Source: an uncultured Propionibacteriaceae bacterium
GTDB lineage: Bacteria > Actinomycetota > Actinomycetes > Propionibacteriales > Propionibacteriaceae
Length of the DNA: 13,280 nucleotides
NCBI GenBank assembly: GCA_937988865.1
Contig: CALKHV010000004.1
Coordinates: 1 to 13,280, forward strand
Direction: 5' to 3'
The number at the start of each line of letters is the position of its first letter. Within the stretch, counting starts at the first letter, position 1. Below the pieces are notes generated by a model. The model ran no database searches, had not been told where the DNA came from, and was given only the letters and a program-made list of their open reading frames with translations. The translations under genes and the position numbers were made by a program. Positions 1-7,513 of the stretch are shown here, piece by piece.

Positions 1-27
1 AAGACCGTGTGTATCGAAGACCGTGTG
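1..27. repeat. 11-bp direct repeat before the polyprenyl synthase start
   Basis: AAGACCGTGTG occurs at 1-11 and again, identically, at 17-27, so the repeat period is 16 bp. It lies immediately upstream of the preferred start at 46. It could be a small tandem duplication or a pair of regulator half-sites. Codon third positions in the frame of the synthase are mostly G or C across it, so it may also be coding sequence if the gene starts further upstream. The sequence before base 1 is not available, so its role cannot be decided. Confidence 0.4.
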
Positions 28-45
28 CGCGACCCGAGGAGCAAC

Positions 46-1020
46 GTGACGACTGAGGACGAGGTCCTCGCAGCCGACCTCACAGCCATGCTGGAGGTCG
101 TCGAGGAGCGCCTGCTCGCCGCCGCCGTCGCCGACAGTCCGTTCGTCACCGAGGCGTCGCGCCACATCATCTCGGCCGGGGGCAAGCGCTTCCGTCCGAT
201 GCTCGTGATGCTCGCGTCCGCCTTCGGAACCGAGGTCGCGAACCCGGAAGACCTGATCAAGGCTGCACTGGTCGTCGAACTCACGCACGTGGCGTCGCTC
301 TACCACGACGACGTGATGGACGACGCCGATCTGCGGCGCGGCGCCCCCAGCGCCAACCGCCGATGGGACAACTCGATCGCCATCATGGTCGGCGACTTCC
401 TGTTCGCTCGTGCGTCCAGCACGGTGGCCACGCTCGGCACCGATTACGTGCTGCTGCAGGCCGAGACCTTCGCCCGGCTCGTCCAGGGTCAGATCGCCGA
501 GACCCGGGGCCCACAGCCGGGGGACGATCCGCTCGAGCACTACCTCGGTGTCGTGGCCGACAAGACGGGCTCGCTGATCGCCACGTCCGCCGTGTTCGGT
601 GGCATGGTCGCCGCTGCTGAGCAGTCCGTCCTGGACGCCCTCGCGAAATTCGGCGAGGAGATCGGGATGGTCTTCCAGCTCAGCGACGACATCATCGACA
701 TCACGAGCACGGCCACGGGCAAGACGCCCGGCACTGACCTGCGCGAAGGCGTGCCGACCCTGCCCACACTCATGCTGAAGGCGTCCACCGAACCTGCGGA
801 CGCATCCCTCCAGGCGTTGATTGCGTCCGACCTGAGAGACGACGCCGACCTGCAGCGGGCCCTCGAGGGCCTTCGTGCGCACCCCGTGATCGAACGTGCA
901 CGCAGTGAGATCGCACGTCGGGCCGACCTGGCGCTGGGGTATCTCAGCGAGCTTCCGTCCTGCGCCGCGAAGGCCGCGCTGGAGCAGATCACCCACGACC
1001 TCGTGAGTCGCTCCAGCTGA
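46..1020 (+). CDS. long-chain polyprenyl diphosphate synthase (class I isoprenyl transferase)
   Basis: Condenses isopentenyl diphosphate onto an allylic diphosphate to build a long all-trans polyprenyl diphosphate, most likely the menaquinone side chain, in the cytoplasm. Both aspartate-rich motifs that hold magnesium and diphosphate are present: DDVMD at about residues 88-92 and DDIID at about 214-218. The family signatures GGKRFRP near residue 45 and KTGSLI in mid-protein are also clear. I prefer GTG at 46 (324 aa) because GAGGAG lies at 36-41, although the spacing is a little short. An in-frame GTG at 7 gives 337 aa, close to the roughly 335 aa of the mycobacterial relative GrcC1, so the longer form is possible. 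Chain length cannot be read from sequence alone. In actinobacteria such a gene is often near the menaquinone genes or the nuo operon; the upstream neighbour is outside the window. Confidence 0.9.
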   Translation: MTTEDEVLAADLTAMLEVVEERLLAAAVADSPFVTEASRHIISAGGKRFRPMLVMLASAFGTEVANPEDLIKAALVVELTHVASLYHDDVMDDADLRRGAPSANRRWDNSIAIMVGDFLFARASSTVATLGTDYVLLQAETFARLVQGQIAETRGPQPGDDPLEHYLGVVADKTGSLIATSAVFGGMVAAAEQSVLDALAKFGEEIGMVFQLSDDIIDITSTATGKTPGTDLREGVPTLPTLMLKASTEPADASLQALIASDLRDDADLQRALEGLRAHPVIERARSEIARRADLALGYLSELPSCAAKAALEQITHDLVSRSS

Positions 1021-1024
1021 TCGG

Positions 1025-1058
1025 ACGCCGGGCGGGCCACCCGGCCCCCTGCCGGCGT
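1025..1058 (+). terminator. possible terminator hairpins after the polyprenyl synthase
   Basis: Two alternative GC-rich stems start five to seven bases after the stop codon. GCCGGG (1027-1032) pairs with CCCGGC (1040-1045) across a 7-nt loop. ACGCCGG (1025-1031) pairs with CCGGCGT (1052-1058) around a longer loop. They share bases, so only one can form at a time. There is no T-tract, which is common for GC-rich actinobacterial terminators but makes the call uncertain. Confidence 0.4.
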
Positions 1059-1062
1059 GCGA

Positions 1063-1068
1063 TAAACT
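1063..1068 (+). promoter_or_regulatory. candidate -10 element for wecC
   Basis: TAAACT fits the actinobacterial TANNNT -10 consensus in an otherwise very GC-rich gap. It would place transcription start near 1075 and give a leader of roughly 50 nt before the wecC start at 1128. I see no convincing -35 hexamer. Confidence 0.45.
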
Positions 1069-1080
1069 CAGGCCCATTGC

Positions 1081-1110
1081 CGTGACGTGGTGCCGCGGCC
1101 AACCGTCACG
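1081..1110 (+). promoter_or_regulatory. hairpin or inverted repeat in the wecC 5' leader
   Basis: CGTGACG (1081-1087) and CGTCACG (1104-1110) form a perfect 7-bp inverted repeat with a 16-nt interior. TGG and CCA inside it could extend the stem past a two-base bulge. It lies between the candidate -10 (1063-1068) and the Shine-Dalgarno (1118-1122). It could act as an RNA stem in the leader or as a DNA operator; the sequence does not decide between them. Confidence 0.35.
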
Positions 1111-1127
1111 CGTGAACGAGGACATAC

Positions 1128-2372
1128 ATGGACAACCCCACCGTTGCCGTCGTCGGACTGGGCTACATCGGCCTTCCCACGGCAGCAATCCTGGCCAAGC
1201 AGGGCATCCGCGTCATCGGTGTCGAGGTCAGTCAGGAGCGCGTCGACGTCATCAATTCCGGACGCGCACCCTTCGTCGAACCGGCGCTGGAAGAAGTGCT
1301 GGTCGCCACGGTCAAGGCGGGCAAGCTGAGCGCCACCACCGAGATGCCCCACGCCGACGTCTACATCCTCGCCGTCCCTACGCCTTTCAAGGGTGACCAT
1401 GAAGCCGACCTGTCGTACGTGAAGGACGCGTCCGAGGCCGTGGCGCCCCAACTCGTGGGCGACGAACTCGTCATCCTCGAGTCGACCTCCCCGCCCGGCA
1501 CCACCGAGAAGGTGGCCGAGTACATCCTGGCCAAGCGTCCCGACCTGAGCTTCGACGGTGCGGATGGCAAGCCCATCATCCACTTCGCCCACGCCCCCGA
1601 GCGCGTCCTGCCCGGACGCATCATGGTCGAGCTCATCAGCAACGACCGGATCATCGGCGGCATGACCCGCGAGGCGTCCGAGCGCGCCCGCGACCTCTAT
1701 GCCACCTTCTGCACCGCAGACCTCCACCTCACCGACGCCAAGACAGCCGAGATGGCAAAGCTGACCGAAAACTCGTTCCGTGACGTGAACATCGCGTTCG
1801 CCAACGAGTTGTCGATCATCTGCGAGCGCCTCGGGATCGACGTGTGGGAACTCATCGAACTCGCCAACAAGCACCCGCGTGTGAACATCCTGCAGCCCGG
1901 TCCCGGCGTTGGCGGGCACTGCATCGCCGTCGACCCGTGGTTCATCGTGTCGGCCGCCCCGGAGGAGGCGCAACTCATCCACACGGCGCGGCTGGTGAAC
2001 GACGGCAAGCCCGATCATGTCCTGGCGAAGGTCGCCGATGCGTTGTCAGGCTCGGACGCTCCGGTCATCGCTGCGCTGGGTCTCGCCTTCAAGCCAGACA
2101 TCGACGACCTGCGGGAGTCACCGGCCCTGTCGATCACCCGGACGCTGGCCGAGCGCATGCCCCACGCCACGATCCTGGCGGTCGAGCCGCATGTCGACGA
2201 ACTGCCGCCCAGGCTCGCCGAGATGGGCAATGTCAGCCTCGCCGAGACGCGGGACGCCCTCGACCGTGCCGACCTCGTGCTGCTGTTGGTCGACCACACG
2301 GACTTCAAGCAGATCGACCGCGCGTCCCTGGGTGACAAGCCGGTCATCGACACCCGGGGCATGTGGCGGTAA
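1128..2372 (+). CDS. wecC: UDP-N-acetyl-D-mannosamine dehydrogenase (UDP-sugar 6-dehydrogenase family)
   Basis: Oxidises C6 of a UDP-sugar in two NAD+-dependent steps. The best match is UDP-ManNAc to UDP-ManNAcA, a precursor for cell-surface glycopolymers. The 414-aa protein has the usual three parts. The N-terminal Rossmann domain carries GLGYIGLP with G10, G12 and G15. The central helical region has KLTENSF with K211 and N215. The PGVGGHCI motif carries catalytic Cys265, and a C-terminal nucleotide-sugar domain contains FKPDIDDLRESPA. ATG at 1128 has GAGGA at 1118-1122, five bases upstream. No WecB-type epimerase, glycosyltransferase cluster or flippase lies next to it, so it stands alone between a prenyl synthase and a convergent peptidase gene. 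UDP-GlcNAc or UDP-glucose specificity (WbpA or Ugd type) is a less likely alternative. Confidence 0.9.
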   Translation: MDNPTVAVVGLGYIGLPTAAILAKQGIRVIGVEVSQERVDVINSGRAPFVEPALEEVLVATVKAGKLSATTEMPHADVYILAVPTPFKGDHEADLSYVKDASEAVAPQLVGDELVILESTSPPGTTEKVAEYILAKRPDLSFDGADGKPIIHFAHAPERVLPGRIMVELISNDRIIGGMTREASERARDLYATFCTADLHLTDAKTAEMAKLTENSFRDVNIAFANELSIICERLGIDVWELIELANKHPRVNILQPGPGVGGHCIAVDPWFIVSAAPEEAQLIHTARLVNDGKPDHVLAKVADALSGSDAPVIAALGLAFKPDIDDLRESPALSITRTLAERMPHATILAVEPHVDELPPRLAEMGNVSLAETRDALDRADLVLLLVDHTDFKQIDRASLGDKPVIDTRGMWR

Positions 2373-2385
2373 GGCTCGATTCATG

Positions 2386-2407
2386 AGGGGGAGGACGACC
2401 TCCCCCT
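2386..2407. terminator. bidirectional terminator hairpin between convergent wecC and M13 peptidase genes
   Basis: AGGGGGAGG (2386-2394) and CCTCCCCCT (2399-2407) form a perfect 9-bp stem closed by the tetraloop ACGA. It lies 13 bp after the wecC stop and about 70 bp past the stop of the leftward peptidase gene, so it can serve both transcripts. There is no T-run on either side. The rest of the gap (2408-2475) is GC-rich with no gene that I can support. Confidence 0.7.
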
Positions 2408-2475
2408 GACCCCCACCGCACCGGCCGGCGACGCACCGCCCTTCGCGGGCTGTCGCGCGGCGCGGGGGCGACCCG

Positions 2476-4431
2476 TCACCAGATCCTGACCCGCTCGGCC
2501 GGCTCCATCCACAGACCGTCGCCGGGCTGCGTCCCGAACGCGTCGTGGAACGCGTCCAGGTTGCGAACGATCTGGTTGCACCGGAACTCACCGGGGGAGT
2601 GCGGGTCGGTGGCCAGCCGCTGCAGGAGGGCGTCCGTGCGCAGCTTCCCCTGCCAGATCGCGGCATAGGACAGGAAGAACCTCTGGACGCCGGACCATCC
2701 GTCGATGGGCTGCGGATCCGTCCCGTCAGTAGCGATCTGCCAGGCGCGGAGCGCGATCCCCGCTCCGCCCAGGTCGCCGATGTTCTCGCCGATGGTCAGG
2801 GCCCCGTTGACGTGCACGTCAGGGGTCTGCTCGGGCACCAGCGCGTCGAACTGGCCGATGAGGGCTTTCGTCCGGGCCTCGAAGGCGGTGCGATCGGCGT
2901 CGGTCCACCAGTCGCGCAGCACTCCGTCGCCGTCGCAGGTCGAGCCCTGGTCGTCGAAGCCGTGGCCGATCTCGTGCCCGATGACCGCCCCGATGCCCCC
3001 GTAGTTCACCGCGTCGTCTGCGTCCAGGTTGAAGAACGGCGGCTGCAGGATGGCGGCCGGGAAGACGATCTCGTTCCGCAACGGGTGATAGTAGGCGTTC
3101 ACCGTCTGGGGGAACATGAACCACTCCTCGGGGTCGACCGGGCCGGCCAGCTTCGAGGTGTGGAAGTCGAACTCGAACTCCGCGGCCCGCATCAGGTTCC
3201 CGACCAGGTCGCCGGGCACGACGGTGAGGGTGGAGAAGTCACGCCAGGTCGCCGGGTAGCCGATCTTCGGGCGGAACTTGGACAGCTTGTCGAGCGCCTG
3301 GGCCCGTGTCTCCTCGGTCATCCAGTCGAGCGACTCGATCGACTGCCGGTACGCGGCGAGCAGATTCGCGACGAGGGTGTCCATTCGCTCTTTCGCCGCG
3401 GGCGGGAAGTGGCGGTCGACGTAGATCTTGCCGATCGACTCACCCAGCGTCCCCTCGACGAAGGCGACGCCCCTCTTCCAGCGGTCGCGCAGCTGCTCAA
3501 CCCCGTTGAGCGTGCGCTCGTAGAAGTCGAACCGCTGGTCGACAAAGGCGCTCGAAAGGAACGACGACAGCGAACTGGCCGCCTTCCAGCGTGCCCAGGC
3601 GCGCCAGTCATCCAGGCGTTCCTCGGTCACGAGGGCTGCCACATCGGTGAAGAAGCTGGGTTGTGCGTTCACGAGCGTCCCCAACGCGGACGCCTCGAGT
3701 TCCGCCCCTGCCAGGAACGCGTCCCAGGGCAGGGTGGGTGAGGATGCGGTGAACTCGTCCCAGGACTGTGGGTTGTACATCTTGCGAAGGTCGCGGGTCG
3801 TCACCTTGTCCCAGTGGCAGGCGGCGATCTGGGTCTCAAGTTCCAGCACGCGGCGAGCCTCAGCCGCGGCGTCCGTTCGTCCGGCGAGGGCCAACGTCCG
3901 CTCGACATGGGTCACATAGGCATCACGGATGGACGCGTACTGCTCGTCGCGGTAGTACTCCTCGTCGGGAAGTCCCAGGCCGCTCTGGCCTGCGAAGAGG
4001 ACGTAGCGCTGGGGGTCGCCGGGGTCGGCGTCCACGTCGAGGCCGAGGAGGTGGCGCAGTCCGTGTCGTTCGGACCAGCCCCAGTGCAGTCCCAGCGCCT
4101 CGACCGTATCGATCGCGTCGACGCGGGCCAGCACGGGAGCGAGGGGTGAGGCCCCGAGGGCCTCGATCGTGTCGGCGTCCATGAAATCGGCGTAGAGGGC
4201 GGCGATCTTGCCGGCCTCGGTGGCCGGGTCGAGTTCGTCGTCCAATGAGGTGATGATGTCGCGGACGGCGGCCTCCGACGCGTCCCTCAGCTCGACGAAC
4301 GCGCCGGCCTGGGCCTTGTCCGCGTCGATCCGGGCCGTGGCGAGCCACGTGCCGTTGACGTGGCGATAGAGGTCGTCCGTCGGACGCACGGACAGGTCGA
4401 AAGCGGTCAGGTCAAGGGCAGGTGTGGTCAC
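2476..4431 (-). CDS. pepO: M13 family zinc metallopeptidase (neprilysin/PepO/Zmp1-like)
   Basis: Zinc endopeptidase of the neprilysin family, expected to cleave oligopeptides. From the GTG at 4431 the protein is 651 aa, close to mycobacterial Zmp1 (about 660 aa). The zinc site is intact: HEIGH at residues 486-490 and the third ligand Glu549 in ENIGD (549-553). The substrate-binding NAYY motif is at 445-448. The family C-terminal tryptophan is kept in RVRIW. No signal peptide or anchor is visible at the N-terminus, so it is probably cytoplasmic or exported by a non-classical route, as argued for Zmp1. An open frame continues upstream to 4626, but that would overlap korB and reads as low-complexity sequence. 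Homology begins just after 4431, at residues resembling the family N-terminus (DDLYRHVNGTW). There is no Shine-Dalgarno; a TAGACT box seven bases upstream suggests a leaderless transcript. Confidence 0.92.
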   Translation of the reverse strand: MTTPALDLTAFDLSVRPTDDLYRHVNGTWLATARIDADKAQAGAFVELRDASEAAVRDIITSLDDELDPATEAGKIAALYADFMDADTIEALGASPLAPVLARVDAIDTVEALGLHWGWSERHGLRHLLGLDVDADPGDPQRYVLFAGQSGLGLPDEEYYRDEQYASIRDAYVTHVERTLALAGRTDAAAEARRVLELETQIAACHWDKVTTRDLRKMYNPQSWDEFTASSPTLPWDAFLAGAELEASALGTLVNAQPSFFTDVAALVTEERLDDWRAWARWKAASSLSSFLSSAFVDQRFDFYERTLNGVEQLRDRWKRGVAFVEGTLGESIGKIYVDRHFPPAAKERMDTLVANLLAAYRQSIESLDWMTEETRAQALDKLSKFRPKIGYPATWRDFSTLTVVPGDLVGNLMRAAEFEFDFHTSKLAGPVDPEEWFMFPQTVNAYYHPLRNEIVFPAAILQPPFFNLDADDAVNYGGIGAVIGHEIGHGFDDQGSTCDGDGVLRDWWTDADRTAFEARTKALIGQFDALVPEQTPDVHVNGALTIGENIGDLGGAGIALRAWQIATDGTDPQPIDGWSGVQRFFLSYAAIWQGKLRTDALLQRLATDPHSPGEFRCNQIVRNLDAFHDAFGTQPGDGLWMEPAERVRIW

Positions 4432-4438
4432 GGCAAGG

Positions 4439-4444
4439 AGTCTA
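4439..4444 (-). promoter_or_regulatory. candidate leaderless -10 element for the M13 peptidase
   Basis: Read on the minus strand, TAGACT is followed by seven bases and then the GTG at 4431. This TANNNT-N6/7-start geometry puts the transcription start on the start codon, as in actinobacterial leaderless genes. It lies in the 34-bp gap after korB, so the peptidase may be transcribed on its own as well as by read-through from korAB. No clear -35. Confidence 0.5.
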
Positions 4445-4465
4445 GGGGCCTCGGCCAACCCTGCG

Positions 4466-5509
4466 TCAGGCGACGATCCAGGTGTCCTTGCCGGCGATGA
4501 GGTGGGCCAGCGACTGCTCGGGGTCACCCTCGGTGCGGGCCAGCGCGACCTGCTCGCGGACGAGATCGTCGTAGGCGGGCCGCTGGACGTCCCGGAAGAT
4601 GCCGATCGGGCTGCGGTGCAGCACACCGCCGTCGGTCAGCCTCGACAGGGCGAACGCCACGGACGGGTCGGGGCGATGGGCGTTGTGCACGAGCAGCGCG
4701 TCTTCACCTACGTCGGCGACCTCGACAACCTTCACGCCATCGACCGGATGCTGGATGACACCCAGGTGGTTCTGGGTGCCGAAACGGATCGGCTGACCGT
4801 GTTCGAGGCGGATCAAGGCGTCCTCGGCCTCGGGTCCCTTGAGTTCGTCGAAGGCACCGTCATTGAAGATGGGGCAGTTCTGGTAGATCTCGATCAGGGA
4901 CGCCCCACGGTACTGGGCCGCAGCCTTCATGACCGAAGTGAAGTGCGCGCGATCGGAGTCGATGGTCCGGGCGACAAAGCCCGCCTCGGCACCCAGGGCC
5001 AGCGAGACGGGGTTGAACGGGTGGTCGAGCGACCCGAACGGGGTCGACTTGGTCACCTTGCCAGTCTCGGACGTGGGGGAGTACTGACCCTTGGTCAGAC
5101 CATAGATGCGGTTGTTGAACAACATGATCGTGATGTTCACGTTGCGCCGCAGGGCGTGCATCAGGTGGTTGCCGCCGATCGACAGGGCATCCCCGTCGCC
5201 GGTGACCACCCACACCCCCAGATCGGGCCGCGTGATCGCGACACCGGTGGCGATGGCGGGCGCGCGCCCGTGAATGGAGTGCATGCCGTAGGAGTCGACG
5301 TAATAGGGGAAGCGCGAGGAGCAACCGATCCCCGAGATCATGACGGTGTTCTCGCGCGTGATGCCCAGTTCTGGCATGAGACCCTGAAACGCGGCGAGGA
5401 TCGCGTAGTCACCGCAACCCGGGCACCAGCGCACCTCCTGGTCGGATGTGAAGTCCTTGCGGGTGAGTGGTTCCAGTGCCAGCGGGACGCCGGCCAGCTT
5501 GCCGATCAT
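4466..5509 (-). CDS. korB: 2-oxoacid (2-oxoglutarate):ferredoxin oxidoreductase, beta subunit
   Basis: Thiamine diphosphate and [4Fe-4S] subunit of KorAB, which converts a 2-oxoacid plus CoA to acyl-CoA and CO2 while reducing ferredoxin. Cys29 and Cys32 (WCPGCGDYAIL), Cys63 (GIGCSSRFPYY) and Cys212 (QNCPIF) are the expected cluster ligands. The TPP motif starts with GDGD at 104-107 and ends with NN at 132-133. From ATG 5509 the protein is 347 aa, normal for the family. That start has a perfect AAGGAGG (5523-5517) seven bases upstream and overlaps the korA stop as ATGA, indicating translational coupling. An open frame upstream to 5599 lies inside korA and is rejected. The substrate is inferred to be 2-oxoglutarate from resemblance to mycobacterial and streptomycete KorB; pyruvate or branched-chain 2-oxoacids are possible. 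Confidence 0.95.
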   Translation of the reverse strand: MIGKLAGVPLALEPLTRKDFTSDQEVRWCPGCGDYAILAAFQGLMPELGITRENTVMISGIGCSSRFPYYVDSYGMHSIHGRAPAIATGVAITRPDLGVWVVTGDGDALSIGGNHLMHALRRNVNITIMLFNNRIYGLTKGQYSPTSETGKVTKSTPFGSLDHPFNPVSLALGAEAGFVARTIDSDRAHFTSVMKAAAQYRGASLIEIYQNCPIFNDGAFDELKGPEAEDALIRLEHGQPIRFGTQNHLGVIQHPVDGVKVVEVADVGEDALLVHNAHRPDPSVAFALSRLTDGGVLHRSPIGIFRDVQRPAYDDLVREQVALARTEGDPEQSLAHLIAGKDTWIVA

Positions 5510-7380
5510 CGGGTCGCCTCCTTGGTTTCGGCGATGGCTTCGAGGAGTTCCCCCGCCAGGTCGGCGGGCGAGATGGGCAGCCCCCGGACGCGAGGCCACG
5601 ACTCCACGTCCACGAGGTAGTTGGCGCGCAGGACGCGGGCGAACTGTCCGAGGTTCATCTCGGGGAGGATCACGCGGTCGTAGCTGCGCAGGATCGCCCC
5701 GAGGTTCGCGGGCAGCGGGTTGAGATGCCGCACGTGCACCTGCGCGATCGACTCGCCGGCAGCCCGGACGCGCCGGACGGCGGCCGTGATCGGCCCGTAG
5801 GTCGAACCCCAGCCGAGCACGAGGACGCAGGCGTCCCCCGTCTCGTCGTCGACGACCAGGTCGGGGACGTCACGCACGATGCCGGCCACCTTCGCCGCCC
5901 TCTGGTTGACCATGGCCTCGTGGTTCGCGGGGTCGTACGAGACGTTTCCGTAGGGCTCGGACTTCTCCAGTCCGCCCAGCCGATGCTCGAGGCCGGGCGT
6001 ACCCGGGATCGCCCAGGCACGAGCGAGTGTCTCGGGGTCACGCGCGTACGGCTGGAAGCGGGGCGTCCCGTCGGCGGCCACACCGTTGGGCTCGGTTGCG
6101 TGGTTGACCTCGATCGCCGGGATGGACGCGAGGTCGGGCACCAGCCATGGCTCGGCCCCGTTGGCCAGATAGCCATCGCTCAGCATGATGACCGGCGTGC
6201 GATAGGTCAGGGCGATACGGCAGGCCTCGATGGCGGTGGCGAAGCAGTCGGTGGGGGAGGCTGCGGCGATGACGGGGAGCGGCGCCTCGCCGTTGCGTCC
6301 GTAGAGCGCCTGCATGAGATCGGCCTGCTCGGTCTTGGTGGGCATGCCCGTGGACGGGCCGGCCCGCTGGACGTCGACGACGACGAGCGGGAGTTCGGTC
6401 ATCACCGCCAGGCCGAGGGTCTCGCTCTTGAGCGCCATGCCCGGGCCGGAGGTCGTGGTGACGCCCAGTGCGCCGGCGAACGACGCGCCCAGCGCTGCTC
6501 CGACCCCCGCGATCTCGTCCTCCGCCTGGAAGGTGAGGACACCCTCGCCCTTCGCCTTGCTCAGCTCGTGGAGGATGTCGGACGCCGGGGTGATCGGGTA
6601 GGAACCGAGGAACAACTGCTTGCCGGCCTTGTGGGCGCCCACCATCAATCCGTAGGCGGTCGCCAGGTTGCCGGAGACCTGACGGTAGACGCCGGGAGGC
6701 ATCGTGGCCGGTTCGACCTCGTAGCGCACCGCGAAATCCTCGGTGGTCTCGCCGTAGGCGAAACCGGTGCGGAAGGCCGCGATGTTGGCGTCCCTGATCT
6801 GGGGGCGGCTCGCGAAACGCCTGGCGAGGAAGTCGATCGTCGGCTCCTCGGGCCGGCTGTACAGCCACGTCAGCAGGCCGAGCGCGAACATGTTCTTGGC
6901 GCGCGTCGCCTCCTTGCGTCCGAGGCCGAAATCCTTCAGCGCCTCGACGGTCATCCCTGAGAGGTCGAGGGCCACGACGTGGTAGTTGGACAGCGAGCCG
7001 TCCTCGAGGGGATCGGCTGTGTAGCCGACCTTCTTGAGGTTGCGTGACGTGAACTCGGCACGGTCGGCCACGATCAGCCCGCCCCGCTGAAGATCGGCCA
7101 GGTTGGCCTTGAGCGCAGCCGGGTTCATCGCGACAAGCACGTCGGGACGGTCGCCCGGGGTCACGATGTCGTAGTTCGCGAAGTGCACCTGGAAGCTCGA
7201 CACCCCGGCGATCGTCCCTTGTGGTGCACGGATCTCGGCAGGGAAGTTGGGCAGCGTCGAGATGTCGTTGCCGAAGACGGCTGAGTCCGAGGTGAAGCGG
7301 TCGCCGGTCAGCTGCATGCCGTCGCCAGAGTCACCGGCGAACCGAATGACGACCCTGTCCAATGTGTGGACCTGAACCAT
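5506..7380 (-). CDS. korA: 2-oxoacid:ferredoxin oxidoreductase, fused gamma-alpha subunit
   Basis: Partner of KorB. The 624-aa chain is the gamma-alpha fusion typical of two-subunit enzymes. The N-terminal gamma domain (about 1-190) opens with RFAGDSGDGMQLTG near residues 13-26 and contains the APQGTIAGVS stretch. The alpha domain begins near 225 and carries YPITP at 261-265, then EDEIAGVGAALGAS, TSGPG and GPSTGMPT. A C-terminal domain follows, including ILPEMNLGQFARVLR. No ferredoxin (delta) domain is fused, so electrons must leave through a separate ferredoxin or iron-sulfur partner. ATG 7380 has AGAGGA (7393-7388) seven bases upstream. The gene is first in the leftward korA-korB unit and is divergent from the nuoB-like gene. 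Two-subunit enzymes of this kind replace or supplement 2-oxoglutarate dehydrogenase in some actinobacteria. Confidence 0.96.
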   Translation of the reverse strand: MVQVHTLDRVVIRFAGDSGDGMQLTGDRFTSDSAVFGNDISTLPNFPAEIRAPQGTIAGVSSFQVHFANYDIVTPGDRPDVLVAMNPAALKANLADLQRGGLIVADRAEFTSRNLKKVGYTADPLEDGSLSNYHVVALDLSGMTVEALKDFGLGRKEATRAKNMFALGLLTWLYSRPEEPTIDFLARRFASRPQIRDANIAAFRTGFAYGETTEDFAVRYEVEPATMPPGVYRQVSGNLATAYGLMVGAHKAGKQLFLGSYPITPASDILHELSKAKGEGVLTFQAEDEIAGVGAALGASFAGALGVTTTSGPGMALKSETLGLAVMTELPLVVVDVQRAGPSTGMPTKTEQADLMQALYGRNGEAPLPVIAAASPTDCFATAIEACRIALTYRTPVIMLSDGYLANGAEPWLVPDLASIPAIEVNHATEPNGVAADGTPRFQPYARDPETLARAWAIPGTPGLEHRLGGLEKSEPYGNVSYDPANHEAMVNQRAAKVAGIVRDVPDLVVDDETGDACVLVLGWGSTYGPITAAVRRVRAAGESIAQVHVRHLNPLPANLGAILRSYDRVILPEMNLGQFARVLRANYLVDVESWPRVRGLPISPADLAGELLEAIAETKEATR

Positions 7381-7414
7381 ACGGGCGTCCTCTCGAGGGG
7401 GTGAAGTCGTCGCA

Positions 7415-7420
7415 AGCGTA
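7415..7420 (-). promoter_or_regulatory. candidate -10 element for korAB
   Basis: On the minus strand TACGCT (7420-7415), extended to TACGCTTGC (7420-7412), fits TANNNT. It predicts transcription start near 7408 and a leader of under 30 nt carrying the korA Shine-Dalgarno at 7393-7388. The same 9-mer is used facing the other way in front of the nuoB-like gene. Confidence 0.5.
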
Positions 7421-7501
7421 CCCGAGCGTGCCGCTCACTCCCGCTTTCACGGGTCCCCCGGCTGTGAGCTGAGTTCGTCGAGGTGGGATCATGCCGCGGG
7501 C

Positions 7502-7507
7502 TACGCT
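7502..7507 (+). promoter_or_regulatory. candidate leaderless -10 element for the nuoB-like gene
   Basis: TACGCT (7502-7507) is followed by exactly six bases and then the GTG at 7514, the spacing expected for a leaderless transcript. No Shine-Dalgarno is present between them. The extended 9-mer TACGCTTGC (7502-7510) is identical to the korA promoter element on the opposite strand. Confidence 0.55.
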
Positions 7508-7513
7508 TGCCCG

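Noticed and set aside
1027..1110. Riboswitch or attenuator spanning the prenyl synthase-wecC gap
   Set aside because: Only simple GC-rich stems are visible, with no conserved aptamer elements, leader peptide or T-tract that I can recognise.
1068..2018. 316-codon open frame on the minus strand opposite wecC
   Set aside because: Gly/Val/Asp-rich shadow that runs through the wecC promoter and leader; no motifs.
2545..3741. 398-codon open frame on the plus strand opposite the M13 peptidase
   Set aside because: Antisense to conserved peptidase motifs and with no family resemblance; explained by the GC-rich codon bias.
4432..4626. N-terminal extension of the M13 peptidase frame by 65 codons
   Set aside because: It would overlap the end of korB, is Ser/Pro/Arg-rich and unlike the family. 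The GTG at 4431 has promoter support and begins where homology begins.
5510..5599. Upstream extension of korB
   Set aside because: It lies within korA. The internal ATG at 5509 has a perfect AAGGAGG and an ATGA overlap with the korA stop.
4424..5620. 398-codon open frame on the plus strand opposite korB
   Set aside because: Shadow of korB; no recognisable domain, and it spans the korA-korB and korB-peptidase junctions on the other strand.
5467..6960. 497-codon open frame on the plus strand opposite korA
   Set aside because: Shadow of korA: low-complexity Gly/Arg/Val-rich product without motifs, while korA is intact and well conserved.
7381..7513. Small gene or RNA in the korA-nuoB divergent gap
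   Set aside because: The 133-bp gap is accounted for by two promoters and a Shine-Dalgarno. I found no convincing short coding frame or structured RNA.
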